A stretch of DNA of 64,000 nucleotides. Source: Trametes villosa. Its lineage: Eukaryota; Basidiomycota; Agaricomycetes; Polyporales; Polyporaceae. Position 1 is the first letter of the stretch, and each line of letters begins with the position of its first letter. A model generated the notes under the pieces. That model was not told where the DNA came from and did not search any database. It saw nothing but the letters and a program-made list of their open reading frames with translations. The stretch spans positions 3,720,001 through 3,784,000 of the forward strand of contig PUDQ02000003.1 in assembly GCA_002964805.2 (NCBI GenBank). The letters are read 5' to 3'. Shown one piece after another: positions 32,034 to 42,347 of this stretch. Made by a program: the position numbers and the translations under genes.

Positions 32034-35000
32034 ATGTCTATTCTCGAGGACGACAGTCTTCTGACCTTCTCCCCCCTGAGTTCTCTCCCGCCGTCGTCTC
32101 CGCCCCCGCCGCGAAGTCCTTCCACCGACCCGTCAACCCCTTCGCAGACACCAACCGCACTTCTGTTTGCCCCTAGCGCTGCTGGTGTGAGGGAGTCATA
32201 CAACTCGCCACAAAACGGAGGATTCCCCACCGCCGGCACTGGGGGGCTTTTGGGCGACCTCCCCCCGGACGACACCGAAGATCCAGGTGTTGTGGCGTCT
32301 TCGCCCCGGGTTGCTAATGAGCATGAGACATTGCAGCAGGTTCGCCAACGCAAGGGTCACAAGCAGCGAAAACGAACCTTGGCGACGCAGCGTACAGAAC
32401 GCGAAAATGCCTATGAAGAGGAGCTTCGTGCAGTCGCTGCCGAAAACGAGGCGACCCGGTTGCGTCAAGAACAAGAGGCTGCTGCAGCTCGCGAGCGGTC
32501 ACTCAACGCCGCACTCCAGGAGCTGGCAAAGGGAGGGCTTACGTGGGGTGACCTGGTCGCGTGGGTATGCAAGCCAGGCTCTGGGCGGGGGACCCTGCGA
32601 CATCGCGGCATGTTCGAGAAGGATGGGCAAGTCGAGGAGGTGCTTGACCTCTGGGCTACCAAGAACTCTCCCATGGGTGAGAAGAAGGTCCGGGACTGGG
32701 TTGTTGGATATCTGGAGAAGGTGGTCTGCAAGGAGGCCGAGAGAGCGACCACGAGTGGTGTCTTGATGTCGCGCCGCATGACTGTCGACGAGTCGTTCGT
32801 CTTGAAATTCGACCTGCAGGGTATTCATCAGCAACTGCGCGGGTACTGTCCTACAATGTCAAGGTTGATGTACGCGTTCAGCACATCGAAGAGACAGCGG
32901 AAGGTGGACACGAAGCCAAACAAGACTACCCGCGAGGAAGCGGCTGCGGCACGCCGCGCGGAGAAGAAGGATAGAGTGAGCTCTGCACATACCTATCCAA
33001 TTATATCGTATAGAGGTCCTCATCTATCCTCAGCGAGTCGGAACAGCACTCTGCGACCTCATGGGCGAACGAAGTCAGAACAATAGCTTCATCAAGCATG
33101 TCATGGGTCTGTACCTGTATGCCACCGGTGCACAGCGCCAGGTCCTCTCAGTTCTATCGACACTCGGTCTCTGCAGCAGCTATCCCAGTCTGGCTGGTAA
33201 CGGCTCTCGCCCGTACGCCGAAGAGACCGCAAGCACTACACAGACAGAGACGGGCGAAGACAGCAGCTCCGAGGACACCAGTAGCGACTCCGATTCCGGC
33301 GACTCCGAGTCCGAAACTGATGATTCCGACTCGGATGCGGAGTGGTTGCCAGAGGACGACGATTCCGACGCAGACTCGGGTAGCTCGGCTTTGGGAACTG
33401 AAGAGTTGCAGAGCGAAGACCACTCGAGTAGTGCACCAGCGCGCGAGCCTCCAGAACGCGATCGCGACGCGATCGAGAGGGCGGGGAAGGAGGACGCGTC
33501 GCAAGCGCCCACCGGGATAGCCGCGCGCCTGCTCCATCGCGGAAGCGGTTTGCTGAAGCGCATCTCTGACGCTTGCCGCTTGACCTCTCGGACTTGCGCA
33601 CAGGAGCGTCTCTGTGGGCATGTTTACGACAACATAAACATGATGTTTCGCATTGCGGAGCAAATCCTCGGCCGCAAGGACACGCAGGAGAACGGTACCT
33701 GCGCGACCATCTTCCCGCTCTTCGATGCTCGCCCTGAAGACATGCAGACATCGGACCTCCTCCATTCCTTCGACATTGCTCCTCCCCTAACTACCAAAGA
33801 CATCTGCCACACCTCCGAAGAATCAACTCTCTTCCACGAGTCTCTCGAGCACACGATACTGCGCGACCTCACTTCTAAGACCGAGCTCTTCGCTCACTTC
33901 CGGGCGGACGTACTCGCCTGTCTTCCCGCCGACGATGACCGGATTGCTTTGCATACCACAGAAGTCCTCCCCCTCCCTGCGATGAACATTGACGAGTCTA
34001 GTATCACTGGGAATGCCGAAGTCATCGACACTATCTTCAAGGAGCTAGGCTTTGACATCGGCACTACTAAGTTCTCCGGTATCGCGCGTCCCATCTTTGG
34101 CGACCAGCTATCCATATCCCGCCTACGCACTCTCATGGCCAACCGTGCCGGGCACGACAGCCTGTCGCGCTCCTACGCGTTCCTCATCTTTGGGCCAGGT
34201 TTCTTCCACCACCAGATGGCGCTCACCCATGGGATCATTGAGACCCATTGGGGCGATCCTAGCATGGGCGTGCGCAACCCTGCCTGCCTATCCTTCTTCA
34301 ACGACACCCTCAACCGCAAGCCCATCGTCCTCTCATCCCTGCCGCCATACCGCACCTGCCGCGACCTAATCTTCACGTCGCTCTCTGCCTGCCTGCTTCA
34401 CTGTCTTGAGCGAGTCTCTGGCTGCAACACTCTGGCGGAGTACGCTCAAACAGTCTCGTTTGCGACCTTCCGGGAGCACGTCAAGGGCATCATGGCTACA
34501 TATATCGACGCGAACCACACGGCTGAGCTGCGGCGCGAGCGTCTAGAGGAAGCCGCGGAACTCGAGAGCACCTCACCGAACTCCACGTCTGAGTCCGCAA
34601 GTCGTGCCACCTCCAGCCTGCCCACACCGCTCGCGCGTCCCTCGACAGTCCCTACTGATCGTTCCCCTGCGGCTACACGGTCAGAACCCGAGGCGAGCGC
34701 GGCGCAGGGTGCGTCGGTCAAGAAGCTCACCAAGGGCGACGTTGTGTTCGAAAATGCCACGCTATTCCTCCGCGACGCTCTCGTCATGCGGGAGTTCACC
34801 GACGCGATCAAGGGCGGATACTCTGGCCGTATCATACGCGCCCTCAAGCTGCTGGCGCTCATGTATCGTGGCAGCGGGCGGACGAAGTACGCGCACGAGC
34901 TCCTCCACCTCGTGCATAACCTCACGCATGTATGGCCCAAGCCCTTAAGGTGAGCGACGGCCATCATGTATCTCAATCATCGCTTACCTCCGCTGTCACC

Positions 35001-35811
35001 ATATAGAGATATCATGATCAAGAATTGGCTTGTCAATCCCTCGGGCAAGCCTAACTCATGGGTACCGGTCGACCTATTGCAAGAACACATGAACTTCTGG
35101 ATCAAGGTTCGTTGGCTGATCATATATTTCTGTTTGATTATTCACTTACGGCTGACTAGATAATCTACAAGGCGCAGGGGAGTAACGCTTCTTGGGACTG
35201 GCTGGCAATGATCTCCCCATGCATTGCCCTCCTTCGCCGGCTCGCCCTCGAAGTGAACAGCACACTCGGCGCCAAGCAGGGCTCGAAACACACTTCCCCT
35301 GCCCTGGAGAAGGACCTCGAGGCCCTCTGCGACTCACTCCGTACCCACGGAGTGTTCGAATTCGAGGGCGGGCGCGTCATCAACGAGGCTAGCTTCGACA
35401 CCGGTGTTGTACCGAACATCGTCACCGCCGGGCTCGGGCAGTTGCAAGGGCCCCTCCGAGACTACAACCGTACCTTCCGACAACTTCAGCAACGGCGCCG
35501 GATGCAACCGCTTGTAGGGTCACCCGCAACCGCGGCAGACAGTCCGCCGGCGGCGCCAGTGGCAGCGCGTGAAGACTCGAACGTGGTCGAGAACTCGGTA
35601 GTAAGTGCTCACTTTGTTAGCTGTCCATTAAGCATTAATATCGCATCGACAGGGCGTGGAGCCTGTTGTAGTGGATCAGCCGGAGGAAGATGCCGAACAA
35701 GACGGAGACGAGGAGGAGGCACTATGGCGGGTGTTCGATGAGGACGTGTACGAGCCACACGACGTCTTCGCGGAGGAGGAAAGCCCGTCGCTCGATATAG
35801 AGGATTACTGA
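32034..35811 (+). CDS. DUF6589 protein, candidate transposase
   Basis: Five exons (32034-32975, 33034-34949, 35007-35106, 35160-35600, 35653-35811) join in frame to 1,185 residues. The N-terminus is Pro/Ser-rich with a coiled coil (QRTERENAYEEELRAVAAEN). Then come a conserved block (ALCDLMGERSQNNSFIKHVM), an acidic Ser/Asp/Glu stretch and the main domain: LPLPAMNIDESSITGN, IFGDQLSISRLRTL, FGPGFFHHQMALTHG, IIETHWGDPS, RKPIVLSSLPPYRTCRDLI and, further on, IKNWLVNPSGKPNSWVP and DWLAMISPC. I recognise this as DUF6589, abundant in agaricomycetes. The spaced Asp, His and Glu resemble the acidic core of RNase H-fold transposases such as KDZ, but that is inference. The C-terminus is acidic. Confidence 0.88.
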
Positions 35812-35919
35812 TGATTACCACAATGTATTTGCTTTCTCGTCGCGGCCTGGGAGAAGTGCCGATACATGGCGGCTGATGGTATTGGTACCGTCGTGAATTC
35901 TCCCCAGAGGGTGTGCACT

Positions 35920-36080
35920 GAAATCTCTAAGGTAGTTTTCACACGGGGTCCTAATTGGGACGTCCAGCCAAAACCCTGCCCAGTTTGCCCAGTCGTTAGG
36001 GACGCAAGCTGCCTTTCACACTCCGCTCCCCCCGAAAGGCGGCTTCCACGTGCGTCCCGATCGACTGGTTTTCGAGTCTA
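35920..36080 (-). repeat. Right terminal inverted repeat with internal hairpin
   Basis: Read on the minus strand it begins TAGACTCG. Its own hairpin has arms 36068-36052 and 36005-35989 (15 of 17 pairs, 46 nt loop). The 73-bp block shared with the left end follows. The arm sequence differs from that at the left end. Confidence 0.88.
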
Positions 36081-36089
36081 AAAGGGAGC
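36081..36089. repeat. 9-bp target site duplication (right)
   Basis: AAAGGGAGC, identical to 28006-28014. Confidence 0.85.
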
Positions 36090-38619
36090 TATACTTAGCA
36101 GGCATCTGCGGATGCATCGTAATGCTTCATGATGCTTCCCCAGTTATCTCTGTGATACATCAACAGTTGCGATCTCTGGTGACAGTCAGTGATGCATCAC
36201 ACCTGGACTCTACTTAGAGTTGATTGATGCATCGTTATGACAAGGACGCCTGAGCGATACGTGCGACGCGCCCCACCGACGCGCGTCGCACAGTGATAGG
36301 TGCCTTCCCGCGCCGTGACGCATATGCGCCGCGCCGCACCGAGTCGCCCAAGCCGAAGTCGCGTCCACCTCCGATGCGGGCGCAGCGTACGTGTTCCCCG
36401 CCCGCGCCGCGCGTGCATGCGGGCGGCGGATCGCGCGGTATTTCCGGAGGGGAGGGGAAGTTCGCGGCGGCCGGGGTCCCTGCGCGCCTCGAATCCCCGT
36501 CTTGCTCGCTTGCTCGGCGCGAAGGACCTGCGAGGGTTTGATAAGTACTGTTCGGTGTCGTCTGCGCCCTCTGCACGCGGACCTACCTCCCCCTCTCCCT
36601 CCCCCTCCCCCGCTTTCGCGACGGTACGCGGTATTCTCCCGCCCTGCCGCTGTCCTGCACTCACCTCCGCCCCAGACATCACGCCCTCTCCGCTCCCTCC
36701 GACCTGGACGACTGCGCGAGGACACCGCGAGGCTTGCGGTAGGTCCTCCCGCCTCGCCCCTCGGCGGACGTCGCGGTGCTAACGTCGTACAGCAGCCCCC
36801 GCTCGTGTCGAGCCGTGCGCCGCTGCTGGAACTCGCACGGTAAGCCCCCGTGCCTCCCGCACACACGCATGGCGGACGCACTCACCGAGCCCTGCAGTCG
36901 GTGCGTTTGCGACCACGCCATATGCTGTTCGGACTGACGCATACACCGCAGCCATCCCGGCACTCACGGTGAGCCTGTTGCGAGTCTCTGTGCGCGCAGA
37001 CTACGCCCTCACCTCCCGCACAATACCCAGCCGACTGCCTGTCCAAGATGAAGATGGCTCGGCCGCGCGCCGCACCGCGCGACGCGACGCGACGCAAGCA
37101 CGCTTCGGCACGTACCGTGCATGCTCATCATCCGCGTCCGCTACCTCACGCACCTCGTTCCAGCCACGCGCGGAGCCTGCTGTACATACGCGCTTCCCTT
37201 CATCGCCGGCGAACACGAGGAGGCGGTCCGGGGGGCGGCGAGGGTGCGAGCGCGCCGAGACAGCGGGCGGATGGAGATACTGTACACCTACCTACCTCGT
37301 CTCGCCGCATTGTAGTCGGCTCGGTGGGGAGGCAGCGGAAGGGGCGGGGTCGGGCTCGACGTACAGCAAGGGAGGGTGCCGGAACGCGACGGGGTGCCCA
37401 CGGGGACGCCCCGTGCACGGCGGCGCGGGCGCAGATGCATCGTCACCAGGGGCGAGGAGCGGGCGACCGGCGACTGGCAGGAGGCGGCGGCAAAGTCGAG
37501 CCGCAGGTGACTGGTGTCTGGAGAACGGCTGCAGGAGGGCGTGCACCGCGCCGCGGCGCGCTTCTCGCGCGTACCGGCGTCGCACAGCTGACTGGGAGCC
37601 GACCAGCGCCGGGCACGCTGCGCGACGTGCGCGCGGGAGGCGGCGCGAGCTGCGACGCGGCGCCCGCCGAAGGAGGCGGCCGGGGCCAGAGGCGGGCGCA
37701 CGGATGGACGGTGGGACGTGGTGGCCCCCGGGAGAAGGTCCTGCGCCGGGCGCGATCGATGGCGGCCGCATCCGCGCACCTGCCTGTCCTGCGGCGGTCT
37801 CTGCCTTGGAGCGCAGGTGTGCGCCGTTCGAGGGCACGGGGTCGAGGCTGGCCTGGGATGACCGACGCGAAGTCGAAGGGCCGGGAGGATGCGGACGCGC
37901 GACGACTGCGCCTCGTGCCCCGAGAGACGAGAGACGAGAGACGAGACGAGAGACGAGGTATGCGCGCACTCAAGAGCAGACGCGAGGCACCGCGCATGCG
38001 AGTCCTCACCGGCGCCGAACGGAGCAGCAGCGGGGACGCTCACCTGTGTCCGGTTCACGGGGGGATCCAACGGGTTTGTTCTTTAGTCCACCGAGGGGTC
38101 GCGTGCTCGACGCAAGGAAACGCGCCGGATCGGTAGACGAGGCGAGACCGGTACCTCAGGCTGGAGGAAGGAGCTTGCCAGTAGACTAGAGCATTGATGG
38201 AAAAGTGCAGAATCAATATTAATGCAAGTACTGCTAGGCCATTCTCTGCGCCTCGAGGGCGGTACAGGCGCGCAATAATGCGGGAGACGAGTTCAGAAAG
38301 GACGTATGCACTCTCGAAGAGTGCATGGTGCGAGCGCGGGCGACGGGCTGGAGATGAGCGCGGAGGGCGGCAGGCGGCAGGCGGCAGGCGTCCGGGAAGC
38401 AGAGGGCGGCGAAGGGCAGAGCTGAGCGCTGAGCGGCGCCAGGCACACAGTAGAGAGCGCAAGAGCGAGCACAGACGGCAGAGAGGCGCGCCCGAGCATG
38501 CGAGCATGGCAAGCGAGGGAGGCGAGAGGAGAGAGCCTCCCGCCAAAAGCGGCGCGCGGTCGAGCAGGGGCACGGGCGCTTAGTCGGGGCGCGATCGGAC
38601 AGGAATGGCGTCACTCGGA
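36090..38619. other. GC-rich non-coding sequence, unassigned
   Basis: About 2.5 kb. The first 150 bp carries the GATGCATCA cluster, then very CpG-rich sequence with several overlapping open frames up to about 400 codons on both strands. All have low-complexity Arg/Ala/Pro/Gly composition and no recognisable motif, as expected from GC content. No gene supported. Confidence 0.4.
36110..36235. repeat. Second cluster of TGATGCATCA-type palindromes
   Basis: GATGCATCG, TGATACATCA, GTGATGCATCAC and TTGATGCATCG within 125 bp, in the same order and orientation as 13650-13735 for the TGATACATCA ... GTGATGCATCAC part. Confidence 0.55.
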
Positions 38620-38682
38620 CAGAGGCAGAGACCGCGCACTGCCAGTAAGGTCGTTGGGGCAAAGGTCGGGTATGGTGGCCAT
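38619..38682 (-). pseudogene. Truncated start of the left-edge gene
   Basis: ATG 38682-38680 begins MATIPDL, matching MANIPDH at position 282, and then diverges and reaches a stop after about 20 codons. Only the very start of the gene was included in the duplicated segment, which marks a breakpoint close to 38640. Confidence 0.6.
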
Positions 38683-39283
38683 GTTGGACAGGATGAAGGG
38701 ATGAGGGATACCGCGGGGAGAACCAGGACATGACGTCCACAACCCATATGCCTCCAGTAGACGCCCATAAAGCTGCAGCAGGATGGGCGTTCTTTCCTAC
38801 CACCACCATCCCATCCTCCCGAATTCGCAAGGTGAAAGTCTACAGAACACAATGAAGCACCGGGTTGCCGTTCCATGTAGCACGAGGCGCATAGGCCAGT
38901 GGACCACCTGCCAGAACAGACCTCCGGAACTACAGGAGTCGCGCGCGACCTCATCCACGAAATTCTGGGGGTTTGCGTACGTACAGCCTATCCTACCATC
39001 GGCGACCAAGTAGAGCACGCTGACCTTTTGGACCGGTAGAGATGCTGTTTGCGCTTTTCACACTGCGTCCCCTCGTGAAGTGACGAATATGAACACTCTG
39101 AGCCCGGATATCCAGTAGGCTTGCGCGCGCATTCTCGACGTATGTCGGGAGATACTATGGCCCTCAGTATCCGTTGGCGACCCTGTGCGTTACGCACACA
39201 CAAGACGCACGACTTCTGCATGTCGGGCAAAAACATTCAGCGCCGACGCCATCGCGATCGCACGAGCAGTATCCCTTTTCTTT
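38683..39283. other. Spacer 3' of GH51 copy 2
   Basis: 600 bp, partly homologous to 283-912. No gene seen. Confidence 0.45.
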
Positions 39284-41218
39284 CTACTGCAAGCTAAGCA
39301 CGAGCAATGTGAACGAATGCTCCTTGAAAGTCCACCGTCCGTCCCACTTCTCTCTGCGCGTCCGTACGCTCACCTCGTCTTCCTTCCCCCATCCGTTCCG
39401 CGCCCGGACATCCTCGTGCCACAGCTCGTGCACCTCGACCTCTGCGCCAACGCACTCGAACGCGACGCGGATCGGGACCTCGTAGCTCGCGTGCTCGCTC
39501 CGGTTCACCACCGCGACGCGCAGGCTCCGCGCGCCCGTCCCCGCGTCCACGTGCAGCACTGCGGACGCGTCCAAGTCCTTCGGGCGGCCCTTCACGCTCG
39601 CGATCCACTGCGGCAGGGTCTCGCCCGCGAACGTAGGCGACTCGAGCGCGAGCCGGACGGCCGTGCCGTCGCGCATATAGCGTGAGAAGAGGAAGAGCGG
39701 CCAGTAGATCGTCTGCCGGAAGAGCCCTGTGGGACTGCGGCCGCGGTCAGCCTTCGCGCAGCACGCGTGCGCAGCAAGGGCACGCGCGACGCACCTGGTG
39801 ATCAGCGGCGAGATGACGTTGACGCTCTGCGCGATGCACGCGATGTCGACGACGTCGGCCTGCCGGACGAAGACGTTCAGCCAGGACGCCATGGCGAGCG
39901 CGTCCGCGAAGTTGTAGAACTGCTCAAGCCCGTTCTGCGGTGTTCCTGTAGCACGAGGTGAGCAGCGTCGCATTCGCAGGTGCACTTTCACTCACCGACG
40001 GTTTCATCCCAGACACCGTACTCATCGAATGCGATTTTGATGGGTTTGCTCACGTTCCTCGCGAACCGCTGAAGAGCATGCGCTCGAGTTCCGTACGACA
40101 AAGATGGAAGAACGCGCGTACCGCCTTGTTAATGAGGCCTTTGCAGACCTCGATGGAGTACTCTGCAGCGTCTGGGCCGTACACTCCGCGCCCATACTCC
40201 CTTTCCGTTTGCGACCGGTCGCGAGGTCCGAACCCTGTGTACAGGTGAATGCTACTTCTTGTCAGTGCACGACCCTCTCCCCACGATGCTCATCACAACT
40301 GACCTATGCAGCTCAACCTTGTCTACCAGCTCGTCCAGCACCACGCCATCCCAGTGGTTGACTCCCGTCTCGCCGCACCCGACGAGTATGACATTGGGGT
40401 CGACGAGGCGGATCGCGTGCGCCCACTGTCGTGCCTTGGTCGCATACGCGGACGCTGTTTGCTGGCCGACCTGCCACTCACCCCACACCTCGTTCCCTAG
40501 ACCCCAGTACTTGACGTTGTGGGGCTCGTCGCGCCCGGTGTTCTGGCGACGCAGGTTTGCGTAGTAGCTAGCGCTCCGGTAAGCGTCATTGCTTGCGCGC
40601 AATATGAAGGTACTCACGTGTCGCCCGTGCCATTGCAGTACTCCACCCAGTGCAAGGCATCTTCGAGCGTGCCGGTGCCCATGTTGAACACGACGTACGG
40701 TTCGATCTTCGCGACGCGGCACCACGCAATAAACCTGCGCGTACGTCAATACTGGACACCCAACCCAGCGTCAGGCGCGCTCACTCGTCTGTCCCGAACT
40801 GGTTGCTCTCCTCGCCGCCCCACGCGAGCTCCGGGCGCCGCTTCCGCGCCTCCTTCGGGCCCACGCCGTCCTTCCAGTTGTACGAGCTGACGTAGTTCCC
40901 GCCTGGCCAGCGAACGAGAGGTACGCGCAGCTCATCGCGCAATACCTCGAGCACATCCGCGCGAAACCCCTCCGGCGTCAGCAGCTCGTGCGGAGTTTCG
41001 GTGAACTGCTCGTCCGGGCATGGGGCGCGCGGCGTGTGCGGGAAGGTCGTGCGCGCGGCGGGGAGGATGCCGCCGTAGATGCAGCGGCCGAGGTGCTCGA
41101 GGAAGCCAGAGAAGAGGTAGGGCGAGACGGGCGCGATGGGCGACGAGGGGAAGATGTCCAGCGTGGGCGCGGGCGAGGGCGAGGACTCGTCTCTCCGAGT
41201 TGGCGTGCCAGTGGACAT
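39284..41218 (-). CDS. GH51 alpha-L-arabinofuranosidase, copy 2
   Basis: Intact paralogue of the gene at 913-2835 with the same seven-exon structure and splice sites. The N-terminus has four extra residues ([20 protein letters not shown]) and the C-terminus ends LLVLSLQ. Both GH51 catalytic regions (GLGNEVWG and IAFDEYGVW) are present. No signal peptide is visible. It lies 1.1 kb from, and divergent to, a sugar-porter gene, suggesting joint use of arabinose-containing sugars. As it retains the original right-hand neighbour in the simplest duplication model, this copy may keep the ancestral promoter. Confidence 0.92.
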
Positions 41219-41432
41219 CGTGAGGGACGTGCGAGAGGTGGGCCGTGGTGGCGAGTGCTCGTGTTTGAGCTGGCGGACACCATGCTAAGGCCCGCTCGCT
41301 CTTAACGCGACCCGGTGCCGGCCACCGTATCTGTGCGCATCGTTGTCGCGCGCCATCGGCGGTCATCTGGGGGCTGCAGAGGGCGTGTCGTCGCGGGTGG
41401 CACGGTCCGCCCGCGGTGCCGGCGGTGGCGGG

Positions 41433-41969
41433 AGGCGTCGGTCCGCCTCAACACGGGCGCCACCCCCCGCATCACTTTCCCCGCGTTACACAGCATTCCG
41501 GGGCCCCGCATTGAGTTCTCGCCGCCCTCAGAGCCAGCAATTGACCGACGTCGGCGCGACGCTGCAAGCACCTCGACAGCTAGTCCTCACGATTCGGTCT
41601 CTCGAAGACGTCGAAAGCGCAGGAATACCTCTCGGCCAGGGCCAGGGCGAAATACCACGCGCAGGCCCACAGAGGCTCAGGCTATGTCGTCACAGGTCCA
41701 GCGGCCCGTGGGCCCCGCGGCATCACCTGAACACCTGAACACTCGCCTAACCGCCTGCCCGAGCGCGGCATCGTTGACTCTGGAGGGTTTTTTTTTGATA
41801 TCATGTCTTATATCCCGCTCGTACTTAATACAGGTGCGGCTTGTCTACAGGTATCGCGGTGGCCGGCGAGTGTTCTCAGCCTGTGGTGCCTACATCTAAG
41901 GGCTCGGTGCTCGTCGCCTTTCGGCTCGTGCAATCACTTCTGCCTCCCGTCTCCGGTCTGCCTCCGTGC
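41433..41969. other. Intergenic upstream of GH51 copy 2
   Basis: About 540 bp without a supportable gene, located between the duplication edge and a retroelement relic. A T8 run sits near 41789. Confidence 0.4.
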
Positions 41970-42200
41970 TTAGCTGGGCGCGTCCTCGAACGTGAACGCG
42001 CTCTCATTCGCCATCAAGAATCCATTGAGGTCGCGATACGAACTCATCCGTTGCAGGAACTCAAATTCTCCCCGGAGTTCCCACCACCGGCGGTATCGCG
42101 TACACCGCAGTAGGACGTGCGCGCGGTCCTGCAGCACTCCGCTACCACGCGCCTCACGTACCTGATTTCTGAAAGGATTGCCGGGAGGTGCAGCGATCTT
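41970..42200 (-). pseudogene. Relic of a non-LTR retrotransposon C-terminus
   Basis: The minus frame reads DRAHVLLRCTRYRRW followed by LNGFLMANESAFTFED and a stop. This resembles the Cys/His end and the short tail after the reverse transcriptase and RNase H of fungal LINEs of the Tad1 type (pattern HVLL.C..Y ... FL....AFT). The rest of the element is missing. Only the tail is present, as expected for a 5'-truncated copy. Confidence 0.45.
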
Positions 42201-42213
42201 CGGACGAGGCACG

Positions 42214-42220
42214 TATATAA
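42214..42220 (+). promoter_or_regulatory. TATA-like box of the sugar transporter gene
   Basis: TATATAA 128 bp upstream of the chosen start codon at 42348, in the GH51-transporter divergent interval. Confidence 0.4.
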
Positions 42221-42347
42221 TGGAGCGTGTCGCTTCTAGCGTTGCGGAAGGCAGGAGCACGCTTCTTTCGACCACTCTCCGCGAGTCGCTACTCCTCGTC
42301 GACTACTCCAATCCGGCCTACGCGTCCTCGAAGGTCCTTCACGAGTT

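Larger units (their letters stand above)
28015..36080. mobile_element. Complete TIR element with RecQ helicase and DUF6589 genes
   Basis: An 8,066-bp element bounded by inverted repeats of about 140 and 160 bp (outer ends TAGGCTCG and TAGACTCG) and a 9-bp direct duplication, AAAGGGAGC. It contains exactly two large genes, divergently arranged from a 205-bp centre: a RecQ-like helicase leftward and a DUF6589 protein rightward, each ending 100-260 bp from a terminal repeat. No known transposase family is present, so one of the two proteins must mobilise it, or it moves in trans. A 9-bp duplication resembles Mutator-like elements, but the proteins do not. Confidence 0.85.
38640..41432. repeat. 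Segmental duplication, copy 2 (GH51 unit)
   Basis: Direct-orientation copy of 240-3045. Its right end (about 41432) is joined to sequence unrelated to that after copy 1. Confidence 0.85.

Noticed and set aside
28006..36089. Classifying the TIR element as a standard Mutator-like element
   Set aside because: The 9-bp duplication fits, but no MULE transposase or SWIM zinc finger is present and the gene content is different.
36969..38189. Plus-strand ORFs of 406 and 362 codons and minus ORFs of 260 codons
   Set aside because: Mutually overlapping frames on both strands in CpG-rich DNA, Arg/Ala/Gly-rich, with no motif and no splice logic.
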